The notes: a model not told the origin generated them from the letters alone. A stretch of 64,000 bases of DNA from G963674955 sp963674955 (GCA_963674955.2 CAXXKR010000001.1:620001-684000), one strand, 5' to 3'; positions 26,339-35,318 are shown, numbered from the stretch's first letter. Made by a program: numbers and translations.

Positions 26339-26941
26339 TCAGGAGGCCTTGCCCAGCCGCAAGGAGAGGCGGGCGTTTTTTCCCAGAAAGGGACGCAGGG
26401 CTTTTTTCCCCACGGGCTGCCTGAAGGGCCTTTGCACCTTGTTCGCGCCTGAAGCCAGGTCGTAGGTGTAGAAGATGTTGGGGTCCAGCTGCATGACCCT
26501 GTCCACGAGTCCCTTCATGTCCTTGCGCCTGCAGACGATGAACTGGATGGACACCGGGCCGTCCCCGCCCTCGCCCGGCATGGTGGTGGTGCTGTAGCCC
26601 AGCCTGCGCACCTCGGATGCTATCAATTGGCCGCTTTCCGAAGCGCTGATGATCCGGATGATCACGTTGCCGAGCGCCAGCCTGCGCTCGGCCAGTATGC
26701 CGACCACGTTGCCGCAGCCGAAGCCCAGGGCGTAGCAAAGTCCGTAGAAGGGCACTTCGGATATTTTCATCATCACGGCGGCGGTTCCGGCGGTCCAGAT
26801 GAGCATTTCAAAGGTGCCGAGGACAAAGGCTGTCCTGGTCTCGCCCAGCACGGTGACGATGGTCCGGACCGTGCCCAGGGTCAGGGCGGCCACTTCGGCC
26901 CCGAAGATGAGAAGTCCGGTCAAAATTATCTGCGTGGTCAT
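26339..26941 (-). CDS. DUF5698/DUF2179 membrane protein
   Basis: A 200-residue protein of the UPF0316 (YebE) type. The N-terminal half has three hydrophobic segments (about residues 5-24, 38-58 and 64-82) including TLGTVRTIVTVLGETRTA. The cytoplasmic half, from about 95, is a DUF2179-like ligand-binding domain: GYSTTTMPGEGGDGPVSIQF, then CRRKDMKGLVDRVMQLDPNIFYTYDLA. The relation to YitT-type proteins suggests a small-ligand sensor or transporter, but no function is established. It ends 108 bases before the permease and may be cotranscribed. Confidence 0.82.
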   Translation of the reverse strand: MTTQIILTGLLIFGAEVAALTLGTVRTIVTVLGETRTAFVLGTFEMLIWTAGTAAVMMKISEVPFYGLCYALGFGCGNVVGILAERRLALGNVIIRIISASESGQLIASEVRRLGYSTTTMPGEGGDGPVSIQFIVCRRKDMKGLVDRVMQLDPNIFYTYDLASGANKVQRPFRQPVGKKALRPFLGKNARLSLRLGKAS

Positions 26942-27200
26942 TGATTGTCATACCTCAAATGGATTTTGGAGAAGCACGCAATGTAGGGATATTCGCCCTG
27001 GAGTCAAGAACTATTTCAGCCTTTTTCAACAACAGGATAAAGGCTTTAAAATTATATAGTTGGGTGCCGAGCAAAGAAGTGCTTTCAGCTCTTGCCCGGC
27101 CTGTTGTTGGCTTAGAAATCTTACGCTCGTTGTGAGTGAAGCTTAGGCCAAGAGAGATTATTAACTTACGTGGTGAAACGCTATTTTGCTTTTGTTGCCA

Positions 27201-28826
27201 TTACGCTGAAACCACACGGTTTCGTCCATCATGCTTCGCCTGGTAAAGCGCTTTGTCCGCTCGCGCAACCAGGGAGTTAGTATCGTCGGATGGACGGTAT
27301 TGGGTGACACCGATGCTAACGGTTATGGTTTGCGCGTTGGTGAAAGGCGTGTTTGACGTGACGGTTTTTATTCTATCGGCGAGCAGGATCGCTGTCGCCA
27401 ACTCGGATTCAGTCGCCAGCAGCAGAAATTCTTCGCCTCCCCAACGGCCGAGCATGTCCGAGTCGCGGATAAGAGCCTTGATGCGCGTAACGAGTTCAAC
27501 CAGGACTTCATCGCCCACAAGGTGGCCGAATTTATCGTTGACCATCTTGAAGTGATCCACGTCGATCATGAGAACGGAAAAGGTGTTTTCGTATCTTTTT
27601 GAACGGTTTATTTCTTGCCTGAGCAGTTGCTCAATGGTTCTGTGGTTGTATGCCTCGGTCAAGCCGTCGGTGGTGGCCAGTTTTTGCAGCTCCGAGGTCT
27701 GGCTTTTAATAATGTCCTGTAGGCGGCGCTGGGAATATCGCCAGCCAATGAGCAATAGCGTTTCCACAAGGACAAGGGCACATATGGAGTATATGATATT
27801 GGTTTTTTGACTTTTTATGAAAAGGGACCATTTGTCCGAGGCATCTTTCCATACAACCACAAGCCCGGCGGGAGGCATGGTCGGATCAATGTCGCCCAGA
27901 TAGTCCCGAAGGGAAAAAACGCATACCTCCCAAGCCTTCCCGGAAACAACCAGCCTTGAACCTCCGCCCGACTCAAGGAGCTTGATTACATTCGGCAGTC
28001 TAAGGAAATCAGTAGCCGTGTCTGTTGTCGCGCTTTCAATATAATACGGGCCGATGATTTGCGATTCATTGAAATGGTTGTTCACGAAATTGGGCCACAT
28101 GTTCTTCTTGACGTGTTTTTCAGACAGCAGAACCGCAAGATTGCTGTCGAGTTCATTATGAAGGAGGCTCAGCATGTTGGTAAAGGAGGTTCCCGCTTCC
28201 AATGCGCCGACATGGACATCTTGGCCGCGTCCATCCTTTGCAAATACAGGCACAACACCGCGAATGCCGGAATATACGCGTCCGGTCTCAAAGCCTTTCA
28301 CCGGTTCAAACCTTTTATTTACATCAACGACCGTAAAGCGGACGTTGTCCATGTTGTCCCCGAATTTTTCGGGCCGGTGCACGCGAAGAAAGGATGTCGA
28401 TCCGGGACCAAGGTGAAAATGAAGTTGGCGGACATCGTATTGCGAGGTCAACATTTCCCAACTCGGCTTTACGAGTCGGTAGAGGTTGTCACGAATACTT
28501 GAGGCTGAAACGCCGGACTTTGATTCATCCTTTTCCACAGCTTTTTTCCCTGCAAGGAATAGCTGCTGAACTCCCGGCGTGTTGGCGACGTAGGTTGCTA
28601 TCTGCTGCATGCTCACTCCCTTGGAGTCGAGAGTGAGCCGGAAAACTTGTCTGGTTTCCGTGGCCCAGGAATGAATGTCAGCTTCAAAGGCGTTGGTGGA
28701 GGAGTAATAGTTGACGACAATGAATATGACGTCAGTGATAACGATAAAAAACGACACCAGCAAAAGGAGACGGGACTGCCGCCAGGTTTTTTTTGGGGTG
28801 ATGTTTTTGGAAAGGTCTATCTCCAT
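27201..28826 (-). CDS. Membrane-bound diguanylate cyclase (GGDEF)
   Basis: Predicted inner-membrane sensor making cyclic di-GMP. Transmembrane helix 1 is at about residues 20-39, a large periplasmic sensor domain fills about 40-335 (double-Cache-like by size and position, an inference), helix 2 is at about 343-362, and the GGDEF domain covers about 380-541. The active site reads RWGGEEFLLLA and the product-inhibition site RDSD sits five residues before it, so activity and feedback both look intact. The signal is unknown. No strong ribosome site precedes ATG 28826. Base composition is visibly more AT-rich than the neighbours, which hints at later acquisition. Confidence 0.9.
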   Translation of the reverse strand: MEIDLSKNITPKKTWRQSRLLLLVSFFIVITDVIFIVVNYYSSTNAFEADIHSWATETRQVFRLTLDSKGVSMQQIATYVANTPGVQQLFLAGKKAVEKDESKSGVSASSIRDNLYRLVKPSWEMLTSQYDVRQLHFHLGPGSTSFLRVHRPEKFGDNMDNVRFTVVDVNKRFEPVKGFETGRVYSGIRGVVPVFAKDGRGQDVHVGALEAGTSFTNMLSLLHNELDSNLAVLLSEKHVKKNMWPNFVNNHFNESQIIGPYYIESATTDTATDFLRLPNVIKLLESGGGSRLVVSGKAWEVCVFSLRDYLGDIDPTMPPAGLVVVWKDASDKWSLFIKSQKTNIIYSICALVLVETLLLIGWRYSQRRLQDIIKSQTSELQKLATTDGLTEAYNHRTIEQLLRQEINRSKRYENTFSVLMIDVDHFKMVNDKFGHLVGDEVLVELVTRIKALIRDSDMLGRWGGEEFLLLATESELATAILLADRIKTVTSNTPFTNAQTITVSIGVTQYRPSDDTNSLVARADKALYQAKHDGRNRVVSA

Positions 28827-28895
28827 TATGGTCTTTTAACCTATTGAAGCAATTATCGCAAATAATAAGTCATTAAACTCCGGCAGTTGCCAAAT

Positions 28896-28923
28896 AAAAA
28901 CCCCGCCTTTGTGACGGGGTTTT
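28896..28923 (-). terminator. Intrinsic terminator after gltX
   Basis: Arms AAAACCCCG (28897-28905) and CGGGGTTTT (28915-28923) close a nine-base loop. Read on the minus strand it ends in a T run, just after the gltX stop. Symmetry allows plus-strand action too. Confidence 0.8.
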
Positions 28924-28948
28924 GAAAGGTCCATTGCGGGACGTATTC

Positions 28949-30340
28949 TTACAACTGAAAAGCACGGGCCATGCGCTTGAGTGTTTCCTCCCGGCCCAGA
29001 ACCTCCATGGTTTCGAAAAGCCCGGGGCTGGCCGTCTTGCCGGTGATGGCCACGCGGATGGGCTGGGCGATGTGCTTGAATTTCAAGTCCCTGGCCTCGA
29101 TAAAGCCCTTGGCCATCTCCTCCAGCGGTTCCGGTCTGAAGTCCGGGGCCTTTTCAAGCTCGGCTGCGAATTCCCTGAGCAGGGCCACGCTTTCCGGCGT
29201 GAGGAATTTTTCCACCGCCTTGGGGTCGTATTCGATGTCCGCCGATTTTGTGACGAAGATCAGCGACATTTCGGCCAGTTCAACGAGGGTCTTGGCCCTG
29301 GGTTGCAAAAGGGGGATTGCCTTTTTCAGCACGTCCGGGTCCGCGTCCGGGATATCGATGCGGGACAGGAAATCCGAGAGCGGCCGCACAAGGTCCCTGG
29401 GATCGGCGGCCTGCATGTACTGGCTGTTGAGCCAGTCCAGTTTCTTCATGTCGAAGACGCTGGCCGAGGAGCCGAGGTTGTCCGTGTCGAAGAGTTCCAC
29501 CAACTCCTTGGGCGTGAAGACCTCCTGGTCGCCGTGGGACCAGCCCAGCCGGGCCAGATAGTTGAGCATGGCCTGGGGCAGGTAGCCCATTTTTTCGTAT
29601 TCCATGACCGAAAGCGCGCCGTGGCGCTTGGAAAGTTTTTTCTTGTCCGGTCCAAGGATCATGGGCACGTGGCCGAATTCCGGCACGTCCCAGCCCAGGG
29701 CCTGATAGAGAAGTATCTGCTTGGGGGTGTTGGCCACGTGGTCGTCGCCGCGCAGCACGCGGGTCACGCCCATGTCGTGGTCGTCCACCACAACGGCCAG
29801 GTTGTAGGTGGGCGAGCCGTCGGCCCGGCGCAGGATCATGTCGTCCATTTCGGCGTTCTCGATGGAGGTCGGTCCCTTGACCATGTCCAGATAGGATGTG
29901 GCCCCGTCCAGGGGGGTCTTGAAACGGACCACCCGACCCGATCCGGGACCGAGATTCCGCGCCCGGCAGGAATTGTCGTACTTGGGCTTTCTCCCTTCGG
30001 CCCTGGCCTTGACGCGCATGGCCTCCACCTGGTCCGGCGTGCATTCGCACCAATAGGCCTTGCCTTTGGCCAGGAGTTGGTCGATGGCCTCGTTGTGCCG
30101 GTCTATGCGCTGGCTCTGGAACACAATTTCCCCGTCGTGATCCAGGCCCAGCCATTTCATGGAGTCGATGATGGCGTCGGTGGCTTCCCGGGTGCTGCGC
30201 TGCCTGTCCGTGTCCTCGATGCGCAGCAGGAATCTGCCCTTGGCGTGTCTGGCCAGCAGCCAGCTGAAAAGAGCGGTCCTGGCTCCGCCGATGTGCAGGT
30301 ATCCGGTGGGGCTGGGCGCGAATCTGGTGACGATTGTCAT
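28949..30340 (-). CDS. gltX: Glutamyl-tRNA synthetase
   Basis: Class I synthetase charging tRNA-Glu, also the entry point to tetrapyrroles by the C5 route. The 463 residues fit. APSPTGYLHIGGARTALF holds the HIGH-type site at residues 16-19; KKLSKRHGALSV holds the KMSKS-type loop at about 235. GGAGATTCACATG-type spacing gives the start at 30340. It is 128 bases after the NifU-like gene, with a terminator between, so it is probably transcribed alone. Confidence 0.96.
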   Translation of the reverse strand: MTIVTRFAPSPTGYLHIGGARTALFSWLLARHAKGRFLLRIEDTDRQRSTREATDAIIDSMKWLGLDHDGEIVFQSQRIDRHNEAIDQLLAKGKAYWCECTPDQVEAMRVKARAEGRKPKYDNSCRARNLGPGSGRVVRFKTPLDGATSYLDMVKGPTSIENAEMDDMILRRADGSPTYNLAVVVDDHDMGVTRVLRGDDHVANTPKQILLYQALGWDVPEFGHVPMILGPDKKKLSKRHGALSVMEYEKMGYLPQAMLNYLARLGWSHGDQEVFTPKELVELFDTDNLGSSASVFDMKKLDWLNSQYMQAADPRDLVRPLSDFLSRIDIPDADPDVLKKAIPLLQPRAKTLVELAEMSLIFVTKSADIEYDPKAVEKFLTPESVALLREFAAELEKAPDFRPEPLEEMAKGFIEARDLKFKHIAQPIRVAITGKTASPGLFETMEVLGREETLKRMARAFQL

Positions 30341-30385
30341 GTGAATCTCCTGGCGCGGTCCGGCCGGTTGCGGTCAGGGCAGCGC

Positions 30386-30416
30386 AAAATTCCCCGCCCG
30401 CATGGGCAGGGGATTT
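30386..30416 (-). terminator. Intrinsic terminator after the NifU-like gene
   Basis: On the minus strand a hairpin built from ATCCCC-GCCC and GGGC-GGGGAAT arms, with ATGC in the loop, runs into TTTT. It lies between the NifU-like stop and gltX. Confidence 0.62.
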
Positions 30417-30468
30417 AGACTGCCGGACAGGCCCGGTCCGCCGAGTTGAAAAAAACGGGAAAACGGTT

Positions 30469-30690
30469 CTAGACGGATTCCACGGATTTGATTTCGGGGA
30501 TTTCCTTGAGGATGATCCGTTCGATGCCGTTCTTCAGGGTAATCTGGGACATGGGACAGCCCTTGCAGGCGCCTTGCAGCCTGACGTTGACCACGCCCTC
30601 GTCGGTCACTTCCACCAGTTCAACGTCGCCGCCGTCGGCCTGGAGCGTGGGCCTGATTTTGTCCAGAACTTTTTGCACTTTATCTTTCAT
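30469..30690 (-). CDS. NifU C-terminal-like iron-sulfur scaffold protein
   Basis: A 73-residue stand-alone NifU-type domain (NfuA-like), which carries a Fe-S cluster between subunits for delivery to target proteins. The CxxC ligand pair is in QGACKGCPMSQITLKNGIE near residue 45, and the opening KIRPTLQADGGDVEL is the family signature. ATG 30690 is chosen for its GGAGG; five more in-frame codons lie upstream. Such short copies are common in anaerobes with a high demand for Fe-S enzymes. Confidence 0.92.
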   Translation of the reverse strand: MKDKVQKVLDKIRPTLQADGGDVELVEVTDEGVVNVRLQGACKGCPMSQITLKNGIERIILKEIPEIKSVESV

Positions 30691-30791
30691 TAATATTCCT
30701 CCCATAGGGTTGCGAAAGAGCTAATGTCTTTGCATCCGGTTGTCAATGAGCGACCAGCCTGTGGTCGTCGAATGGTCGTCAAAGGGCAGGC

Positions 30792-32174
30792 TCAACGCTT
30801 GGTCAGGTTGTATTTCTTGAGCTTGTATTGCAGGGTCCGGCGGCTGATGCCCAGGGAGTCGGCGGTCTTTTCCCTGTGTCCGCCGTGCACTTCCAGGGCC
30901 TGGACCAGGGCCTGGCGTTCGGCGTCCTGCAGGGAGGAGGAACCGGCCTGTGGGGCTTGGACGGATTCCGCTTCGGCAACGTATGGAGCGGCACTGCCCA
31001 GAACCTGCGGGGGTAGCAGTTCCGGCCCCAGTTCGTCGGACCGGCCGAGGATCAGGGCCCTTTCAAGAAGATTTTCCAGTTCCCGGACGTTGCCCGGCCA
31101 GTCGTAGCGGGACAGGGCGTCCAGAAAAGCCGGGGTCACGGTGCGGATTTCCTTGTGGTTCTTCTTGCCCAGCTTGCCCAGCAGATGGCTGACCAGAAGG
31201 GGCAGGTCCTCAAGCCTGTCCCTGAGGGGCGGGAGTTCGATCTCCAGCACGCCCAGCCTGTAGTAGAGGTCTTCGCGGAATCTTCCGGACTTGATCTCGT
31301 CTTTGATATTGCGGTTGGTGGCCGCGATGATGCGCACATCCGTGGGCACTGTCTTGACACTGCCCAGGGGCTCCACGCATTTTTCCTGCAGCACCCGCAA
31401 AAGCTTGGCCTGGAGCGGGGCGGGCATCTCTCCGATCTCGTCCAGGAAAAGAGTTCCGAAGTTGGCCAGCTGGAAACGGCCCGGCTTGTCCTTGACCGCG
31501 CCGGTAAAGGCGCCCTTGACGTAGCCGAAGAGTTCGCTTTCCAGCAGATCGGCGGGCAGGGCCGCGCAATTGACCTTGATCAGCGGGTAGCTGGACCTCT
31601 CGCTGGCCTGATGCAGCCCGTCGGCCACCAGCTCCTTTCCGGTTCCTGAATCGCCGAGAATGAGCACCGTGGCCTCGGTGGGCCCGGCCTGTTCGATGAG
31701 TTCGCGGACCCTTTCTATGGCTTGGCTTGCGCCGATGAGCCTGGGGGTCTCTTTTTTGCCCCGGGCCGCTTCGCGCAGCCGGGCGTTCTCGTCTATCAGG
31801 CGGCTGTATTCGTGGGCCTTGGCCAGCACGGCCTTGAGCTCGTCGTTGTCCGCAGGCTTGGTCAGGTAGTCGAAAGCGCCTTTTTTCATTGCCTCCACGG
31901 CCGATCCGACGCTGCCGTAGGCCGTGAGCATGACCACGGGCAGGCTGGGGCGCAGGACCATGATCTCCTTGAGCAACTCAAGGCCGTCCATGCCGGGCAT
32001 GCGCATGTCCACCAGCGCGGCGTGCGGCGCTTCGCGGGCCAGGATTTCCAAAGCCTGTTGGCCGGATTTGGCTTCCAGCACCGTCCATCCTGCGTCCTCC
32101 AGCACGGCCTGGACCATCTGGCGGTGGCCCGGTTCGTCGTCGACAACCAGAACTGTTCGATTGAATCGGCTCAT
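30792..32174 (-). CDS. Sigma-54-dependent response regulator
   Basis: Transcription factor of the NtrC/ZraR type, 460 residues. The receiver domain (about 5-120) has VDDE at 11-14 and the phospho-acceptor Asp56 in ALVDMRMPG. The AAA domain (about 145-370) has Walker A GDSGTGKE and the sigma-54-contact loop GAFTGA, so it should activate sigma-54 RNA polymerase. The C-terminal Fis-type helix-turn-helix is TADSLGISRRTLQYKL. Its ATG overlaps the kinase stop by four bases, marking it as the kinase's partner. Target promoters are unknown; I found no convincing -24/-12 site in the adjacent gaps. Confidence 0.95.
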   Translation of the reverse strand: MSRFNRTVLVVDDEPGHRQMVQAVLEDAGWTVLEAKSGQQALEILAREAPHAALVDMRMPGMDGLELLKEIMVLRPSLPVVMLTAYGSVGSAVEAMKKGAFDYLTKPADNDELKAVLAKAHEYSRLIDENARLREAARGKKETPRLIGASQAIERVRELIEQAGPTEATVLILGDSGTGKELVADGLHQASERSSYPLIKVNCAALPADLLESELFGYVKGAFTGAVKDKPGRFQLANFGTLFLDEIGEMPAPLQAKLLRVLQEKCVEPLGSVKTVPTDVRIIAATNRNIKDEIKSGRFREDLYYRLGVLEIELPPLRDRLEDLPLLVSHLLGKLGKKNHKEIRTVTPAFLDALSRYDWPGNVRELENLLERALILGRSDELGPELLPPQVLGSAAPYVAEAESVQAPQAGSSSLQDAERQALVQALEVHGGHREKTADSLGISRRTLQYKLKKYNLTKR

Positions 32175-33892
32175 TCTTCTTCCTGTTGCGGCTCTTGGGG
32201 CCTGTCGGGGAAAACAAGGTTGACCTCGGTTCCCCCGCCCGGTTCGGAGTCGATGAAGACTCTGCCCTTGTGGGCGCGCATTATGGTCTGGACGATGGCC
32301 AGTCCCAGCCCGGTGCCCTGCTTCTTGTCGGTAAAAAAGGGTTCCAGGGCCTGTTTATGGGTTTCCTCGGACATACCCGAGCCGTTGTCGCGCACGCTGA
32401 TGAGCACTCCGCCCTCCACCGGCCGCGAACCGATGACGATCTCGCCCTGTTCGGCGTCCACCGCGTCCAGACTGTTGACTATAAGGTTTAGCAGCGACTG
32501 TTTCAAGGCGTCCGGATCGGCGTAGGCCGTGGGGGCCTGGATATCGATCTTGGGTTCGATGTTCTTGTGGTCGAGGTCGAAGCGGAGCAGGCGCTTCAGG
32601 CTTTCGGCGATTTCGTTCAGGTCCGTCTCTTCCGGGTTCAGTTCCCTGGGCTTGGCCAGGAAGAGCAGATCCGTGACCACGCGGTTCAGCCTGTCGGCCT
32701 CCTGGACCATGGTGCTGGCGTAGGAACCGAACGGCTTTTGCCCCTTAAACTTGTCGGCGAAGAATTGGGCGAATCCGCGCAGCGAGCTCAGGGGGTTGCG
32801 CACCTCGTGAGCCACTCCGGCGGCCAGGGAGCCGATGGCGGCCAGTCTCCTGGCCTCGTTGAGGTCCTCTTCCAGGGAGCGGATGTGGGTCCGGTCCCTG
32901 ATGAGGATGAGCCTTTGCTCCTCTTCGGGGTTGTCGTCAGGTTCGTCGCGGAAGGGCAGGGAGAGAATTTCCAGAAGCCTGCCCTGGTATTCGCACTGCT
33001 TCCAGGTGCTGGTGCCCTTGAGCCCGGAAAGGGGAAATTCCGACCAGTTGCGGCCTACAAGGCCATGCTCCTCGTCCTTGACGTGCAGCAGGCGTACGGC
33101 CGAGCCGTTGGCGGCGAGTATCTCGCCGTCCAGTCCGATGCTGACCAGTCCGTCGGGCATGTTGTCCAGGAGTTTGGATTGGAACTGCTCCAAACGCACC
33201 AGCCTAAGCCCCTGGTCGCGCCTGCGCAGGTAGGCGAAGGCAAGGGTCCAGAGCAGGATGGCCGCGGAAAAGACATAGCCGGCCTGAAACAGCGCTCCTC
33301 GCCGATATTGCTTGAACTGGGCCAGGTACCTGTCCGCGTTCAGTCCCACCACGAGATAGAGGGGCGGCGGCGGGGGCAGGGGGCCGAAGGTGCGGCGATC
33401 GCCCTTCCAGACGCGGGAGATGGTGGGCAGGGCGCGCAGGCCGGAGATGAGCACAAGTTTCTTGCCGTACTTGACCAGTCCGTTCCACTGGCCGGTTGTC
33501 TGCAGGGCGGTCAGGGCCTGGGGCGGCAGGGCCACGTCAAGTTCCCTTTCCTGGTCCGAGGAAGTGACCAGGAGTTTGCCTTCGGGATCGTACATGCCGA
33601 CTACAAGGACTTCCTTTGAGGAGGCCATGTCGTTGAAGATGTCCTGGACCAGGGGATGGAAAAGAGTAGTGATTCTGGGAGAGCTGTGAAATCCGCGAGT
33701 GGCCCGGATCATGTTGGCCTCCAGGCCGTGGATGGCCACGCGCCCGGCCAGGACCATGTGCTGATCCACAAAGCTGCGCTGGCGCTGGATTCCCTGCCAG
33801 GTCATGAGCAGGCTGCCTATTCCAAGTATGATCAGGGCCAGCACCGCCGCGACGATGGGGCCTCTTTCGCTGTCTTTGGACTGTACTTCCAT
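32171..33892 (-). CDS. Two-component sensor histidine kinase
   Basis: Inner-membrane sensor kinase, 573 residues. Transmembrane helices lie at about 12-32 and 203-225, enclosing a periplasmic sensor of about 170 residues with a proline run (PLPPPPPLYLVVGLN) before helix 2. A PAS domain follows (about 235-335), then HisKA with the phospho-His in AAGVAHEVRNPLSSLRG and an ATPase domain with DNGSGM and GTGLGLAIV. The layout resembles ZraS/AtoS kinases. It lies 8 bases after the DUF4405 gene and overlaps the response regulator, so all three are one operon. The signal is unknown. Confidence 0.94.
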   Translation of the reverse strand: MEVQSKDSERGPIVAAVLALIILGIGSLLMTWQGIQRQRSFVDQHMVLAGRVAIHGLEANMIRATRGFHSSPRITTLFHPLVQDIFNDMASSKEVLVVGMYDPEGKLLVTSSDQERELDVALPPQALTALQTTGQWNGLVKYGKKLVLISGLRALPTISRVWKGDRRTFGPLPPPPPLYLVVGLNADRYLAQFKQYRRGALFQAGYVFSAAILLWTLAFAYLRRRDQGLRLVRLEQFQSKLLDNMPDGLVSIGLDGEILAANGSAVRLLHVKDEEHGLVGRNWSEFPLSGLKGTSTWKQCEYQGRLLEILSLPFRDEPDDNPEEEQRLILIRDRTHIRSLEEDLNEARRLAAIGSLAAGVAHEVRNPLSSLRGFAQFFADKFKGQKPFGSYASTMVQEADRLNRVVTDLLFLAKPRELNPEETDLNEIAESLKRLLRFDLDHKNIEPKIDIQAPTAYADPDALKQSLLNLIVNSLDAVDAEQGEIVIGSRPVEGGVLISVRDNGSGMSEETHKQALEPFFTDKKQGTGLGLAIVQTIMRAHKGRVFIDSEPGGGTEVNLVFPDRPQEPQQEEE

Positions 33893-33900
33893 GCGCGTTT

Positions 33901-34728
33901 CTATTCGGGCGAACCGGTTCTGATGATCTGGTAGACTTCCATGGGTTCAAGCCCCTTGGCCGTGGCCATTTCCTTTATGCTCGTTTCCGGGGTCGCGTCT
34001 ATCCCCGCGGCCCTGAGCCGGGCCAGGGCCTGGTCCAGGGGCAGCCCGAAGCTGGTGCAGATGTCCGCAAGGCTTGATTTGCCGGTGCCTTCGGGCGCGG
34101 TCTTGGGCATCAGGGAAAAGGGGTCGCCGCCGGAAAGCTCGGAGCGCACGGCCTTGAACAATTCCGCCGGGCTGGTTGAATTTTCGTCGGCGATCTCCAG
34201 GATGGTTTGTTCAATGGAATCGGCCTTGAATCCGGCCTTTTTCAAGGCCTCAAGTGTCTCGCCGGGGTCCAGCTCCATGTAGCCGCAGAATTTTTTTAGG
34301 GTGCTGGTCTCGGCATGGCCATAGGGTGGATTGCCGTATTTTTCCGTGTGCATGTCCTTGAGATAGGCGCTGAAATCGAGAATCTGCCGCATGGGCGGAA
34401 GTCCCGCCAGGGTCCCGAAGGTGAAGAAAAGGGTTAGAAACAGGCTGGCCACAAGTGCCGGGGTGAAGACCACCAGCTCTTTGGCCTTGTTTTTCATGTA
34501 GGCGACAACCGGTTTCCAGTTCAGCCAGATGTGGACCAGGGAACTGACCAGAAAGAGCACGCCGACGGTGATGTGGATTTCGTCCCAGCCGGTTTTGGTG
34601 AGCCCCATGAACCGCCAGTCCGCCCAGTAGGCGACCCGTCCGTGGGGTTCGAAATAAAGGACGATGCTGGTGGCGAAAAGGACCACGAACGAAAGAAAGC
34701 TGGTCAGGGACGTGATTTTTCTGGTCAT
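33901..34728 (-). CDS. DUF4405 membrane protein with a C-terminal repeated domain
   Basis: A 275-residue protein. Residues 1-110 form a DUF4405 module with three membrane helices (about 8-24, 52-70, 88-108); His52 and His66 (IHITVG and VHIWLN) are candidate haem ligands, as in cytochrome-b-like members. The soluble tail has two copies of a helical unit of about 55 residues, 142-196 and 218-271. It shares an operon with the kinase and regulator downstream, suggesting that it senses or carries redox state for them. ATG 34728 follows AAGGA; the open frame reaches 12 codons further. Confidence 0.8.
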   Translation of the reverse strand: MTRKITSLTSFLSFVVLFATSIVLYFEPHGRVAYWADWRFMGLTKTGWDEIHITVGVLFLVSSLVHIWLNWKPVVAYMKNKAKELVVFTPALVASLFLTLFFTFGTLAGLPPMRQILDFSAYLKDMHTEKYGNPPYGHAETSTLKKFCGYMELDPGETLEALKKAGFKADSIEQTILEIADENSTSPAELFKAVRSELSGGDPFSLMPKTAPEGTGKSSLADICTSFGLPLDQALARLRAAGIDATPETSIKEMATAKGLEPMEVYQIIRTGSPE

Positions 34729-34816
34729 TATCCTTGCTCCCGGTGGAGAACTTGTTTTCAGCAATGACCAATTGTGCCTCTAATGTCAGATTTGTCAATG
34801 CTCCCAACATGAAAAC

Positions 34817-34849
34817 GGGGCGGTCGAACATATAGTCCCGAACCGCCCC
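34817..34849 (-). terminator. Candidate terminator upstream of the DUF4405 operon
   Basis: Inverted arms GGGGCGGT (34817-34824) and ACCGCCCC (34842-34849) are followed on the minus strand by GTTTTC. It lies just after the broken small gene and would end transcription arriving from 35.6 kb. Confidence 0.5.
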
Positions 34850-34908
34850 AGCAACCGCTTACCTGTTTTCCGTGAAGTGTATAACTTTTAATCGTCAATA
34901 CTTCGGGC

Positions 34909-35275
34909 TTACCAATGCCCTTTACCTTTACCAGTGCGGCTTACATCGGGACTTGCGCCGGATTCCGATTCCCTGTGGGGCCTTGGCCCGGCGCTGTTCA
35001 TGTTGCTGCTATCCTTTTGCGGACCCGGCCGCCACCCTTTGTCGGTGGCGACCTTGTCCGCGCTGCCTGTGGGGGCAACTGCGTACAATCCGGTTCTCAT
35101 GTCCTGAAACTTTTCCTGCCTCGATTGCATCGCTTTATCTTGTCCCGGAACCAGAGCGGAGGTGTTTTTCTCTGGATTCCCGGGTTGTCCGCTGTCCGGC
35201 CGGAACCGGAATGACGGAGGTGAAAATGGCCGCCATGGCCAGGATGGAAATTAAAACGGCTGTCGTTCCGATCAT
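34909..35275 (-). pseudogene. Small secreted protein, apparently frameshifted
   Basis: I do not recognise this gene. From ATG 35275, with AAGGA 7 bases before it, a 46-residue frame starts with a hydrophobic signal or anchor, MIGTTAVLISILAMAAIFTS, then soon turns into an Arg-rich tail and stops at 35135. An overlapping frame (open past 35130 to the stop at 34909) gives a natural-looking polar sequence, QPGNPEKNTSALVPGQDKAM, continuing MRTGLYAVAPTGSADKV. The two frames differ by one base, so deleting one base near 35205-35215 would give one secreted protein of about 120 residues. It could be a mutation, a sequencing error, or two separate small genes. Confidence 0.3.
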
Positions 35276-35318
35276 AAACATGTCCTTATTCTTTTTTGTC
35301 GGTCCGGAAGACCGCCGT

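Noticed and set aside
28922..30418. 498-residue plus-strand open frame opposite gltX
   Set aside because: Antisense shadow of a complete gltX; no ribosome site and no motifs.
34729..34800. Sigma-54 promoter before the DUF4405 operon
   Set aside because: A GGCAC and a TTGC occur on the minus strand but are 9 bases apart instead of 5, so the -24/-12 spacing is wrong.
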